Source: Varroa destructor
Taxonomy: Eukaryota; Arthropoda; Arachnida; Mesostigmata; Varroidae
Reading direction: 5' to 3'
DNA: 64,000 bases
Assembly (NCBI RefSeq): GCF_002443255.2
Contig: NW_019211456.1
Span: 20,135,557 to 20,199,556, forward strand
Below are positions 39,401 through 52,900 of the stretch, one piece after another; the first letter of the stretch is position 1, and each line of letters begins with the position of its first letter. The position numbers were made by a program, and so were the translations under genes. Under the pieces are notes generated by a model that was not told the DNA's origin, did no database searches, and was given only the letters and a program-made list of their open reading frames with translations.

Positions 39401-41697
39401 GAGGGCGGGATTCAGAAATCGAGCAGCTTTACAAGCATTTGCTTCATGCATGCTGGTAACTGAAACAGATAGCTTCCTTTTTAAGTGCTAGATTTACGAA
39501 GCGTTCAAGTCCGTTATCGATAGGCCTGCAGCTGCAGTTAGCGCTCTGCCCGCAGCCAATTCAGACATCATGCAAGATGGCTGAATCATGGAACACACGG
39601 TTAGATGCATGGACGCGTTTCAAGACACCACCAAATCGTATCGTATGGCAGAACAAACGTCGTGATGCTAAGATATTAACGAACTTGCACATCTATGATG
39701 GTAACTTGTCTATCAAGCTGCACAGATCGCAGCCGAGAACACCCTGAGAAAACACGGGCTAAAAACCTTTTAACCGACGAAAATCTACAGCCCGAAAAGT
39801 AATCGCCGCAAATTTGATGTTGTCTGTTGTTGCTGCCATATCAGAGCTCAAGCGTTACAAACCGTCATACTAGCATGCCTATAATATCAATACAGGAACT
39901 ACAGGGTGACATAAACGGAGCACAAGTCTAAGTCTCGTCTTGACGAGACCCATATAATAGCTCCATTTAGATACACATCTATGGATCGACGTAAGTTTAT
40001 ATCAGCTGACTGAATGCACGCTTGTCTACAACGAGAGCGCAGAAGACAATTTGCTTTGCGAATCCGCGCAAAGTTTATAGCGTTAGGTCCTATTCGCCTC
40101 GGGGTCGTACTGTGTCGTCATCGCGAAGTCAACCTCAGGCTATATAAGGCCAGCCTGCCCACCCTCCCGCTGGCCTATTCGTGCCCGTGAGAAAAACAAG
40201 ATCAGCCTATAGGGGAATATGCGCGTCCAATTCTCATCGAGCTCATTTAGCAATCCGTTCCGGCAGGACGCTATGATTCAACAGGGGGAACGCCTTAATG
40301 CCTTTATTTGTGCGTGTCAACAATGTGATCTCTTCCAGCGTCATCCATTCACGATAGGCATTCCATTCAGTTTGGCAACTAGGTGCAATTGAGTATGTCT
40401 GTCGGACGTGTACCGTTCGCCGCGAGACGATGGCTCAGACAGATCGGAGTTCTGATTCGTTAACGAAGAAGACGAGCACGAAAAAGAAACATCTGTAGGC
40501 AGACAACGAACATTGATGATGCAGCACCGACGATCGGATTAGCCGTTATTCCACTATCTTTCTAACCTTTTCCATGGAAACGTTGACGATTAGTCAAGCT
40601 CGTGCAGATTCACTCGGCGGCGGCAGCGACTACTTCTATAACAGGTCTCACAGTAAGACCATTTGCAGTGAACTGAAGCGAGACACGATAACGTTTCGAA
40701 AAATTACCGCGCTATTATACTTTTGCTCAACCTCAGCGTTTCGATCTTTACTTTTAAGGGTCCACTCTTAGTGTGATACTCGCACAGATTCGCCTGACGG
40801 TTGTTCCTGTCGCACAATCGGCGGACTCTTCTGTCAATGTGCAGCGCGTTCTCCTATCAACTTCACTGGCACTTAAAAGATGCTAAACATCGCCTTGGTG
40901 CTTCTAGGTCGAGTTTGATGTTGAGTTTCGTAAGAGCCTTAGTATACGAGCCAGCGTGTGACTACAACTACAACAACAACGACGCTCAGATCCGGCAGGA
41001 GAACGGCCACTGTCGTTGTCGCAGGCGTCGGAGTCATCGTGGGAGCTCCGACCCGAACACGTCAATAAAACCGGCCGAAGAGATAGCATCTCGAACGGCG
41101 CCGCGCGTTGCTTAGCGACTGATGCAGATGAAAACGACTTCCGAGGACCTACTAGCCGGACCTCCATTCACCAGCGCCGCGAATGATTCTACCGCCACGG
41201 CGTGTTCCACTGCCACCAAGACGAACTGCGCGAGTCAGCCTCCCTAGAGAAGGAAAATAGCTTTCTTTTGAAGGAAAACAGGTCGAAAGAATCCTAACGA
41301 CTCAAGAAAAGCAGGCGATAAGGGTGAATTTATTCCCCACCACAGCGTGCTACTGCTCTCTTTCTCAATAGAGACCGTCACTATTCCAGGCGCTAATACT
41401 TTGATTATTGCTGCCGCCTGGTTTCCACAACTCCTTAACCTAGCATGACTACGTCTAGAAGATAGTGGAAGTTAGTTAGAACGAACAAGTAACGACGTTA
41501 CCGGCCAGATTTAGACTCTGGCTGGCCAAACTCGATTAATTTTTCCTATTTTCAAGGCATTTAGTGCATTTCGGTATGCAGACGGCGGGCAGACAGCGGA
41601 TGGATAAATATAATAAAACCGAGTGGATCTATGTTCGTTTGTTTGATTGTATCGATGGCGGAAAATGGCTAATCACTACTATAGAAAGCGTATTTGT

Positions 41698-41714
41698 ACT
41701 ACTACTACTACTAC
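41698..41714. repeat. (ACT)n trinucleotide repeat
   Basis: About five and a half ACT units. Confidence 0.85.
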
Positions 41715-42529
41715 CCGTTCTGGTCGGAAGCAGTGGAGTAGCTGATAAGGATTATGTATCTCTTTTTATCAGGGTGCCGGATGCTGTAGTTGTGACGTGG
41801 GCAGTGGTGGCTTGTATAGATAATTGACGTTACCGTAGCTGGAACAGTCGACCGATAGGTGGATTAATCGTCCTCTGTCTCGATCCCATTCTACCCGTCA
41901 GTGTCTGATAAATCGGAATCAGACCCTCCCTGTATTCTTGGGTCTGGTAATCCCTATCTGTGGGACGATACAAGCTAGTATCTATGTTTGTTATTGGCAA
42001 ACCTTTCAGATGACAACAACATGAACCACTCCAGAAACAAACGCGCCGATTCGTTGCCGGTAATAGTGGCTCACTGGTTCAGTAATGGTCCATTCTTCCG
42101 CTAGCTCCGCCGTGTCACGGAGGCATAAACCCTTCGGTGGAGTTCTCTATCGCTAGTGCCGGTGTCGCTACTGGTTATTCAGCAGCCTGCGCGTCGAATA
42201 GCGAAGCAGACCAAGCAGCCGTCTACCGATTTTGCCAAGTCTTACTTTGAATAGATCTTTTCCTTTGCCCTGTTCGGTTGCTAGCCCAATTGCTTGCCTG
42301 CCTGACCCCTACTCGCCTTCCCTTGGTGGACATGTTTGTAGCCAATCTTGCACTCAGTGGGGTGCCCAATATAAAAGCGTATGAACGTGCACCGAACCGA
42401 AGCGGCTTCGGGATGTGTGCTGCGTTGCTCTGGGGTAAATTGGGGATGTTGGGCCCTCCAAGTTACCCAGGAAAGAAGCCGATCTGAGTCGTTGGCCGCC
42501 AACGCCGACCTAACTTCGTAGACCGTTGC

Positions 42530-42544
42530 CGCTGCTGCTGCTGC
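42530..42544. repeat. Short (CTG)n repeat
   Basis: Four CTG units ending in CC, about 110 nt before a longer CTG tract. Confidence 0.8.
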
Positions 42545-42657
42545 CAACAATAGTGTAGTAATAGCCTAGCCCTTATGGCCCGTTATTAAGCGGGTGGAAA
42601 CAAAAAGGGAACAAGATTGGGTTCTGCAGTAGGATAGATGTATATTGCTTCAAGACG

Positions 42658-42692
42658 CTGCTGCTGCTGCTGCTACTGCTGCTGCCGCCGCC
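42658..42692. repeat. (CTG)n/(CCG)n trinucleotide repeat
   Basis: Five CTG, one CTA, three CTG, then CCG units, followed by a GC-rich imperfect palindrome (GCCGCCAGCGGCGC). No supported coding frame reads through it. Confidence 0.9.
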
Positions 42693-44836
42693 AGCGGCGC
42701 TTGATCAAATAGGACACGCGCAGCCTGCAGAATGGGCGGAGTTTGAGCTGTCGAGGGCGGAGCCTTCCTCCGACCTACTCCGACCCTGTCACCAGGACCA
42801 CCGCACTATCTGCCAGGCGCAGTCTACCTTCCTTACCCAGGCGACTGCTCAGCTTTAGCTGAACGTGTGCTTCTTCCCTGGCATAGAATGGTAGCGCTGG
42901 CGCGATTACCCACAGCAAAGAGAGCTGGGTAGGGCTGTCTTGTTGAGTCGCAGACTGTCGCTGGACAATGAAAAAGGTACGGCAGGATCCAGAAGAAGCC
43001 TGTTTGCAGGGCCTTCACGATTGGTGGCACGCACCGTCTCCAGGTCTAATCGTCTGCACAACGGCTGCTTCGGCGGCAAAAAATGAGGATCAAGCCGGGA
43101 GTGCACAACGGAGATAAGTAGGGATGAAAATGAAGCAATATAAAGCTAAGTGTCCGGGCCCAGTAGGTGGCGGCCATTGTTAGTATGTGCTAAAAAGGCG
43201 AAATTATGACAAGCGACAACGCACTCAGTGAATATAAATGATTTCTTCGCTTGCTATGGTCACAGCCGGTGACGTGGCGCTGCGATGCAACCACTGAATA
43301 AAGGCAAAGTAGTATGCTTATGATGCCGTATAATATGTCTACTGGTTAGATACATGAAAAAATATCCCAAAGTAGACTTGTGCTGTGGATATTGCACAAG
43401 TCCATGGCCTAAGCTAAACATCGGTGATTATTATCACGTCTGTCCTTACAATTGCGTGCATTAAAGAATAATAACAAATGATCGATGGCGATCTTGAAGA
43501 CGGTAGCCCCAAAGTATGGTTATTTGCAATAGAGTGTGCGAATTGTCTCTGTGCACTGTAGATATCGATGCGTAGATTGACAATAATTTATACATTTATG
43601 TTAATTCAACGATGTATAAGAAGTATAAGTATGTAGCCTAGTTTAGGCCAATTTGACGTTCATCGAAGTGCGAGGTTCACCACGCAATATATTCTTCCGA
43701 GTTCTTGTCAAACACCTCGTGCCCGCATATTGTATGCAATCAAATTAAAATGCATTTTCTCGTGTGCGCATTCTCTGTGGTAGGCGGCTGATGCTCATTT
43801 GGAGCAACACCAACAACGCGTGACCTACAGTACAAAAAACAATAGGGCGTGAACGTTCACCAACGAGGTGTTGCAGCTTTTCAAATAAGTGGTGGCGCCC
43901 TCCCTTTCGCGGCCGTTATGCCCCTATGAGGAATGGAGGCATTCGACCCGCTGAGGACCACCCAAACAAATGATTGTGAACGCCCCTTGAGGTAATGGAG
44001 TGTGCTCTCAGCAGGGCGTCACTCGATTCGTGGAAGATTTTTCTTACTGTTTCCCTTCGATGTGTCTTGTTGTGTTTGTGTGAGCTAGCCCCGTTGAAGT
44101 CGAGAACGGAACCGACGGAAGCGAGAAAATTGTATTATGATCCAACTAGGCAGCGTTGGCCGGGGAATACGATCAGGCGAGCTTGACGATAACCAAATTG
44201 ATCTTTAATCTGAACTCTAGAGTCAGAAACACTGACTGAAAGGAGGTGCTGAAGCAGCCAGAACAAATATCTACTTGTTGATCCACCTAAATATAGACAC
44301 ACGGAAAAGTACTCAAAGAAACCCAGCGAATGCTGCACGAAAGCCATTCAGCTTTTGTCTGGGCATATGAAGAAGATCAATGTAATGGCGATCGTCGGAT
44401 CACCGACTTCCAGGAGAAGTCAGTTTTTAGACATCAGGGAGCCGAACTCGCCGAACAGTAACAACTACCGAATTAGCTTAAAACCGTGGCAGTGCTCTCT
44501 GGGGAAACGGGTTCGAGCGGGGCGTTCGATGGGCTTTTTACTTGAAAGACGCTGCCGCGTTCAGCGCACCGTAGCATGATACAGCGACTTAGTTCAAGTG
44601 TACTTATAAACATACGTATATATGTCTGTATAGGTTTGCTATAGAGCGAAATTATACGGACAAAGGAAAACATAACAATATAATACAATTTACTCCTGCG
44701 CTGACTTAGGGAATTAACCGGACAGTGGCCGAATGCAAAATGGCATCCCAATTTAGAATTATTCGAAGATGTAAATGGAATATTTAAAGCTAACTCGATC
44801 GTACCGTGAGTCGTATCAGCAGGATATCAAATGCTT

Positions 44837-44864
44837 TATATATTTATATATATATATATATATA
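44837..44864. repeat. (TA)n tract, interrupted
   Basis: TA repeat with one TT interruption inside the GC-richer domain. Confidence 0.9.
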
Positions 44865-47800
44865 AATGTGTTACATATGGTTCAATCGGGTGTGTTTGTT
44901 AATGGGCATAAGGACGCGGCCGCGAGCATTACGCTTCGGTTCTTGAGGTGATCCTACAGTTTCATATATTAAATGTACAGTAAATGTAAATACACAGTCA
45001 TGTACACAGGCACGAGCTTTAAGTCAAATGCTGACCGAAAAATAATGTCATGCACTACCCTCTCAGACTTCCTTAACTGTAACAAGCTAAGAGAGATTTG
45101 TGGCCTGTTCTATAGTAGTACGGATATTGCATTCGTTTGAGATAGCTCGCTTATCAGATACCGCTATTGGTTATGGCAATAGTGACGATGCTGCTGCCAC
45201 TGTGAACTCCTGCATTTGTTGTAATAGTCATTCAACATTGTCGTTTGTATACTCGTCTAGTCTATCTCGCAAAAATCTTCTGCGCGTCCCCACGCACCAA
45301 CAGCGTAAACAAACCAAACAGCAAACGAAACAGAAGGGCAAACAAGAAATGCAGGCGCTTGTGAAGACCTGAACTGGTACATTCTCACAGAGACACACAA
45401 AAGCAGACAATCTATGAGTGTGCGGTGGCGAAGTGCGCGACCGCCCTGAAGTCGATTGGCCTGCGTACCTTCGGAGGTCTTCATTTAGCGTTCATAAACG
45501 ACCCTCCAGGAACCAGTCGGTAATGCGGTCCTGTTTTCTCTAGTTCATCTTTGCGCTTTGTTCGGCGTCCCAGCGGCGTCCGAATCGACATGTGTAGTTT
45601 TCGTGGAGGGTGAAAGAAATCGAGGGAGATGCCTAGCCCCGATCACTGGTCACTTCGATAGAAGCGGAACGAAGTGTACGCACAGGCTGTATGTAAACGT
45701 CCCAACTGGCTCGAAAATCGGGGGTGGGCTAGGACACGCTGGCCTGTCTGAGACTTCACAGCTTTTGCAGATAGATAGAGAGAGAGCAACCGCTAGATCG
45801 AATCGACGAGTCAAAACACAGCCAGAGACTCGCATTGAGATTAAGACAGGGAGAACCATATTCGCACACATGTGTATGAACTCACATGGATGGAAAATGA
45901 TACGGAGGTGGTCCGCTGTTCGGTGAACTCATGCCGTTTAGAATTCTTTTTTTCGATGTACTTCACTTATTGTTCTGTCTCGATTGTGTATGGTCTCCAT
46001 TCTACTGTGAAAGCCGCCAGTCAAATCGGCGTTGTTGCCGCTGCTGCGGACGTCGATGGTGACCTGAAGCACTGTAAACGTTGTCTTTCGCTCTGTTTCA
46101 ATTTGCGTAAAAGATGTTCAGTGTAAATTGGAGTAGAGCACTCGCCACTGAGAACGACTTTAATCGAGCGAATCTCCCGAATGGAGACGCTATACGAATC
46201 ACTTTAAGACGTCGTCGCTGTTGAAGTACGCGCGATCTGGGAGATAGGGCGATGGCAGGGGATTCAATCATTTATTCCGACGGCACAGATTCGAAAATTC
46301 GTACGCAGGCGATTTTTGACCGCTCTGTATGAATGCTATTGCTTATGAACCTCAGTATACGCCAGTGCTGGCTACTTCTCGCAGATGACTTGTAGAAGGT
46401 GGCAGTGGAACGTTGTCTACCTGGGACCGATCACGGTTCCTACTGTGTTCCTATTATACTACAGTTCTACATCCAGAACTATACGGCTCTGAGAAGTTTT
46501 CACCTTTATCGCTGAAGACATACCACCATGAAGCCACGCTTTTCGATGGCCTTATGGCTATAGATGCTCACTGGGTAGGTATGAAACGATAGGGTCAAAG
46601 TTATGAATCCATTGATTTATATGTATGCATTAATAGTAATAGCTGTGGTAGTAGTGACAAGATGCTACCCGTCTCCTAGGGATTGCTGTTGAAACGACAA
46701 TAACACGATAAACAGACGTAACAACAAAAGCGACAGTTCGTATTCGTTTGCATTTTGATCGATACTTAATATGTGAGAAGTTTCTACGTGGTTTCACGAA
46801 GTGTAGTGTGTGCTCTGTGATAGATACGCCGTGGTATGGCATGTTCTCTACTGTTATTATGCGTCTTCCCAAAGATTACCAGGTGAGGTCTACCCGGAGT
46901 CGCCCAGGCCCTGTACTTTTTCGAACTGCTCTTCACCTCTCAAACAGTTATTGAAGGGTCGGCCATTCGAACTAACTTTGATTATAGCTCATAAATTTAA
47001 ACGACCCATGAACGATGAAAGTGAATGTAGTGTTCAACTGAATCCTACTACTTAAGGCTGAGTCGAATGGAAGCGACCATACTTCACACCTTTAAAAGGG
47101 GAAAGTTCAAGCGTGCAGGACATTGACGCAGCAGAAGTCATGGAATGGAAAATCGCTTACAAAATTTCAAGCATAGCAGCCTGTGTCCTGGTTATTTCTG
47201 CTCACAGTAAGCTTGGAGTCTGTCCTCGCATGATACGCGCGTGGCGCTTCATGACAGCCGTCGCCGTCTCGGTTCGATACGAGCGACAGCGGAAATAAAT
47301 CAAGTGGTTTCATTTTGCCTAACTGTTTATAACGCACACGCCTCCAGCTGGACAGGGAAGCTGGTTGTCTTCGAGGCTGCCGAGACTGCACAACCCTGCT
47401 GCCTTCAATGTGTGTCCTGTACCTCATTCACTACATCCACAGTTATTCCCTGCTCGATAGCGACTGCAACAACGATGGGTCGTCGTTCAATAAACATTCC
47501 CATCTTCGGCTCTAGGTCCTCCACCTCCTCCTATATCCGACTAGTTAACACTTCTATTTGCAATGTCTATGTAAAGCTATCTACGATCAATCGACTCCTC
47601 TATGTGGTCTCCGATCAGAAGAGTATCGCCTGCACTGTATTTATCGTGGCCCTGTAGTACAACATCTTAGCCTATATCCCTCTCGGATCGGCTCGTGTCC
47701 GATACACTGCACCAGTTTCAAATCAATATGTCACTCAAGGAGGCCGACATAGCCCATCTAAGACGCAAATACATGCAGACCCCGCTAACACCAGCGGATC

Positions 47801-49429
47801 GAGTACATCTCTGTGATCGGCTGCGGATAGGTAGGTGTATGTATGTGTGTGTTTGTATCTGACTGAGCTGCCGCACCTAGTTATTGTTAGCTTTCTGTTG
47901 CCTGTTCCTCCTCGTTTTCTTCGGTGGCTTGATACCATATGCACTGTTTATCGAGCCGTAAGTCGATAGATATCGTGTCATATTAAAAGATGCAGACTGA
48001 AATAAATGAAGCTATATTGAGACGATTGATCCATTGTTGTGGTCCACAAGGCAGAGTCTCCAGTTTGAGCCGTAGCGTCACTAGTGACTCTGCGTCAAGA
48101 CTCTAAGGAAATCTTAGTTAAAAGTGAACACTGCTTGGATAGGATTAGGTCGATGACAAACGATGATATTCCTCTGGATTTAAGGTTAGGTCTAGAGAGA
48201 GCCAGATCAGCGACATTCATTTGTTTGAGTTTTGGTCAAGCCTTTCAAATGTGTTATATACGCAATGATAAGGTGCACAGAGGTATTTCGAAGGCATAGA
48301 CGAATGTAGTGACGTCTTCATGGTGGTCAATTGCTTCGGTCGTCTCTAGACGAGGGAAATGCTGGGAAGAAGCAAAACCAATTTATGTTTTTGAATTTTT
48401 GTACGCACCATATAGGAAAACAGCAAGCTCGCAAAAATGCTCTTTAGGCTTCTTGACAGTTAGTAGTTTCGTAACAAAAAGTGAAATGCTTCGAGGCCAA
48501 GAAGGACGGCGCGTTATACTGCAATTGAATCATTCCTGGAGAACGTTTATCTACCAATATATACATGCATGCCTATAAAGGTAGGCCAAGTTAGCTAAAC
48601 GAAGCTACGCATGAGTGAGGCGTCAGAAGTCGAAAGCGAAGTCGAACTATTGGCTTGGCCCATAAACAACGTCATCAAACGACTGGCGCCATGTGCACAC
48701 CCACATTTTTGGGGGCATAGACTTCAAGATAAACATCACGACGGAATATTAATGGTAAGTGAGGATAAACTAGCAGAACCAACGACAAGGAATAGGAGGC
48801 GACAATGGTACATAGTATAATCGAGAGAGCCATACACAATAATGTGATTGCTAGTACTCGTTTGTCAACACAGACGCGTCCGGCACATGGGCCTGAATCA
48901 CCCCGATGGCAGCGCGGACACGCTTCTCGATTCGAGTGATTAAGGCGTCACCTAGCGTCACCTCATTGTTCAATGTGCTCGATCTTCTAATACTATGAAA
49001 GGCATGTGGGGTGTACAAAACCAAATTTTGCGCCCCTGTTGCCGTACTTACAAATGGGCATATGTTTGTAGACGATGACGTTACAAACAGCTTTAACACG
49101 ACGTCTTAAGATATGGCTGAACAACTAACATGAGACACGAGTCTGAACACCAGATAGCAAGAAAAAGCGAATCCCTATCCGGTATGTTTACCTAAGGATC
49201 GATGCTTATGTGTTAAGAAGAAGCTAGTTCTGCATAAGCACGTCCGCTTGCACCTCCAGCACATGGAAGGCATGATTCTGATAGAACTAGGACCTCATAC
49301 AGGTTTATCTATACGTATTTGCTAATGGCCAGAGAAAAAAGAAAAAACAAAAGCGTTAAAGTGATATCGTCACGGGCTTGCAATGCTTTGTTATTAATAA
49401 ATATAAGTAAATGCGTTAAGCTATTATAC

Positions 49430-49922
49430 CGGTTACATGTTGATGCGGATTATTTCCGGGTATCGGAGAAGTCCTGTTGTTTCCGCCGAGGTTTGAGGCG
49501 ATGTGATTGAGTTTGTCAAGCTTGTGCGATACGGGTGCAAGGCTTTCCTTTCCGCCTGTGACAGCTGAAGGTGAGTGGAGTGAAAAAGGTATCTTCTTTA
49601 ACGCGATAGGTTTGTCATCGGAGTTTGTTAGGCTCTCACCGAGTGTTGCCATCGGCGGCGGACTAATTGTTGAGCTATCGGGGCGATCCACAAGGTTACC
49701 GATCATTTTTCCCTGTGACTCCGTACTATTCGAGTTCCCGTTACTCGTTACAAGTCGATGGATTAGCTCCTTCTGTTCGTACAGTTGCATAAGCTCGTGG
49801 TAGGCACTGCTCGTCGTATGCTCCTGAATATTCGACATGCTGATGAACGGCACTACACGGCGTGGCGCACTTCTAATAAGGGCCTTGCGGGCAGTAGTAG
49901 GAACACGTTCTCCAAAAAGCAT
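49430..49922 (-). CDS. Candidate 5' coding exon, possibly of eve
   Basis: Open frame of at least 164 codons with coding-like composition: charged residues mixed with Ser/Thr/Asn/Pro stretches and balanced codons. Two starts are possible, ATG at 49922 (MLFGERVP) and ATG at 49838 (MSNIQEHTTSS); the frame stays open somewhat upstream, so it could also be an internal exon. Visible segments are HELMQLYEQKELIHRLV (probably helical) and a disordered tail with SPPPMATLG and SPIPGNNPHQH. A donor ACC-G|GTATAA leaves it in phase 1, exactly what the eve homeobox exon needs. Joining them would give [20 protein letters not shown] and a total of 375 (or 347) residues, close to Drosophila Eve (376). An alternative donor CAT|GTAACC is phase 0 and would not join. 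I recognise no conserved domain here, so it may belong to a different minus-strand gene. Confidence 0.48.
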
Positions 49923-52900
49923 CCACTTGAATGATAATTTGTAAATAATTCTGTACGAATTAATTCGAACACGAAAAGCTGAAACCTATGGAATACAATT
50001 GCCCGTTTGTCACCAGCACCAAGTTATTGTAGTCCTTGAATTGAATGTTCACACGGCAACCACATTCAACAACTTGATCGTAGAAGTTCCGGAATTCGGT
50101 AAGTTGGTTTCTTTCGATGAAAGGTCACACCCACATCTGTTTGTCTTTTCTCTTTCTATTTTGCACCTACACACACAAATCTTCTTCGCAATTCTACCAC
50201 TATTGCTGCTAGTCGAAGTAGCAGCGGTAACAACAGTGGTGTTACTACCCGTGCTTGATGTAGAAGGGAGGATTTTGATGGAATCAGGAAACTAAGCACA
50301 GATTTTAAGTCCTCTCTAGATGAAGATGCTCACGACTGACTGATAGCTGATGCGCTAATGCCGTTCACGACTGAGCGCCTCGCCATCATATGCCGATAAT
50401 ATCAGCATACTCACAGCGATACTCAGGCTCCGCCCATTGCGGCTCGTGCAGCGATTGGCCGGACTGGGCCAAGACCCTCCGCCTCCTTTCCTTTCAAGGA
50501 ACAAAGACAAACACATACACACCCATACACATAGAGATACAAGCTTCGAGATTCAGGCAGGCTAATACAAAAGTGGCTCTTGTTTTTTGTCCGTTCTCTG
50601 TTTCCCAGCTTTGCTGTTCAGGAACCCCGCACAGAGCATCACCGATGTCTTTGCCGTCTATCGTCGGACTATTGAGTCGCATCGGATGCGGTATGGCTTG
50701 CTTTGATCGTCCTGCCACGAATATCCTGGCAAGAATAAAGGTAGGGTCGTTCCTTGCCGACTTCGCCACTAGCAGAGCCGGACGCGGTAGTCGCAGCAGT
50801 CAGGATAAAAATGCCTTGCCGCGATCTCATCTGTGTCTCTCCTTGGCCCCTTACCCTGCTATATCCACCCCGCGTAGGGACAGTTGGATTGAACCTTTCG
50901 GAGAATGATATTTAGAGCGATATATACATCTATCCATGCATTATACCCATCCAGCGTACTGCGTTGTCGGATTCGGTCGCCTAGCGCGTGTTTGTACCGG
51001 TATATGGGAGTACGGTCAATCCTGTCCGTGTGCAAGTGCTACGAGACCCAGGCTGGCCCAAAGCACCGCAATGCTTGAGCAAATGGAATTGCCCAAAAGG
51101 GGCTCAGGAGGCGGAGTACAGGTCGTTTTGCCTCAACGACCGTGCTTATAGCTGATAGCAGCGTATAAATAATAATACAACATATAATAGAGGGATATTA
51201 ACGCGTCTGAGCGGCTAAGAACGTTACCACATTCGCTTGAAGCTTAGCACATATGGTGTCCTATGTACAGGCAGACAGGGTCAAAGACATAGACGGCCTG
51301 ATGCAGCCGCAAGGAGAAGCCAGCTGACGATGCGGCACGAAATGCGGACATTGACAGGTGCCGTTCGACGAGATTACTACGTTTCAGCCATCGGAAGCTT
51401 AAAGGAGGAATTATAGATGGGCGAACCTACTTTATTCGCCAGGATCCTGAGCCGCTCTCGTGTAGGGAAGCTACGCCAAATAGTCCTCAATAAGACAGGG
51501 GGAAGGGGATTAAAAGAAACATTATAAATATTCGTATATTCTCGTGATATTTAGTAGATTCGTATTTATACTGTTCCGCTTAACGGTGCGATACAATATA
51601 TACATATGATTTTTAATTTTTGAATGTAGATAATATCCGGTGTGCACAAAAGCTTTCATTTTTCATTGCTGAAACCTTAAAATATGCGTCAAAAAAAAGT
51701 AGTCCGCTTAATTTTTAAATTTATTTTATTTAGTAAATTTAGTAGTAGTAGTAAATTTAGGTAGTGTGCAACCTAATTAGACATTACGTTTTAGAGCCGC
51801 TTGAACGCACGTTCCATGTGCGTGTCAAGCAGTGCAGAACGCTTTTGCGAGCTCTCTGCTTGTCATAAGCCATTTTTTTTTATAAGAATCCAATGCTTAT
51901 TATTATTCACTCAAAGCCCTCACTCATGAATCATTTCAAACGGACGTTGAAACAGAGAACATCATTTTAATAAGGGGACAGTCAGAACACGAGCAATTAT
52001 CGGATTGACTTTACTCGTATTGTCCTCTACGTGTCGCGTACAAAATAAGAGCGCGCTAACATAATATTCAGTTAAATTGGAACGTTAGTCTAAGCCGAAC
52101 TGGCCTTAAGGTGTCGTCGTTTTTTGATGTACCCGAAATACATGAGGTGCACGAAATGTGAATCTGATATATGGAGGCATGCCTTACTCTAATTCTTGGG
52201 GGCTATAGATTAGAACCGAGAGCGACTTCGCTGATCATTGTTAAGGTCGTCTGCTTTCCTCTAGACCTTCGGTTCGTGGACAGAGGCTTCGGTTCATACT
52301 TCCGCATCTGGTTCCGCCTTCAAGCCATGCCTTTTTATTTTCTATTGGATATACGAATGAAATATATCGCTCGTTAGATTGTCGTAATTATACGCGACCC
52401 TAAAGGTCGTTTGAGCATCGTAGAATCGTCCGGATTATGTAAAAAAAGATGATTGTTCGCTCATATAGACATTGTGACCGAATGTCATTCCATAAACTCA
52501 ACTCAACGTTGGCGAACGACCTAATTGTTAATAGGAGCCCTTTCCGCATGCCTCACGCTTTTTTAACGTGTTACGAAGCCTGCCATACAAGGTCGATATA
52601 TTTTTAGACCGAACTGTTGACCTGATTAAAAACTTCAACGAATAATTAAAAATGTTTGCTATGTCAGTTAAGTCTCCTTAGTAGAAGCAAGACAGACTGG
52701 AGTTTCGAGTCTACTGCTGCTACGAGGCAACTACGCGAGCACAAGCCAATAGGTTGGGTTTTGTAGAAAACCTGGACGCTTCAGAAAAGCTGTGCGTTTG
52801 TTCACGGCTCTCTAACATCTACTCGGGGCAACAATAACTCTAGGAAGTATTGAGAAAATAGAAATTCTTTGTCATCTATTTGTTTTGCGTTAATTGGATG

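Larger units (their letters stand above)
36489..49429. other. Proposed eve intron / upstream region, GC- and CpG-richer
   Basis: No recognised exon. From about 37 kb the base composition changes from AT-rich to roughly balanced, with many CpG dinucleotides, in contrast to 20-35 kb. It holds trinucleotide repeats and a TATATAA at 40141. A minus-strand frame at 41167-40904, with an acidic Ser-rich stretch SSHDDSDACDNDSGRSP, could be another eve exon but has only a poor donor. Confidence 0.55.

Noticed and set aside
40141..40147. TATATAA followed by GC-rich DNA as a core promoter
   Set aside because: No initiator, start codon or exon on the plus strand follows at a sensible distance, and the nearby gene runs on the minus strand.
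49507..49803. Plus-strand open frame of 98 codons
   Set aside because: It is the antisense shadow of the better coding frame at 49430-49922.
50390..50908. 172-codon plus-strand frame
   Set aside because: Composition is Cys/Ser/Arg-mixed without a domain, both strands are open in this GC-richer DNA, and no splice-consistent partner exon was found.
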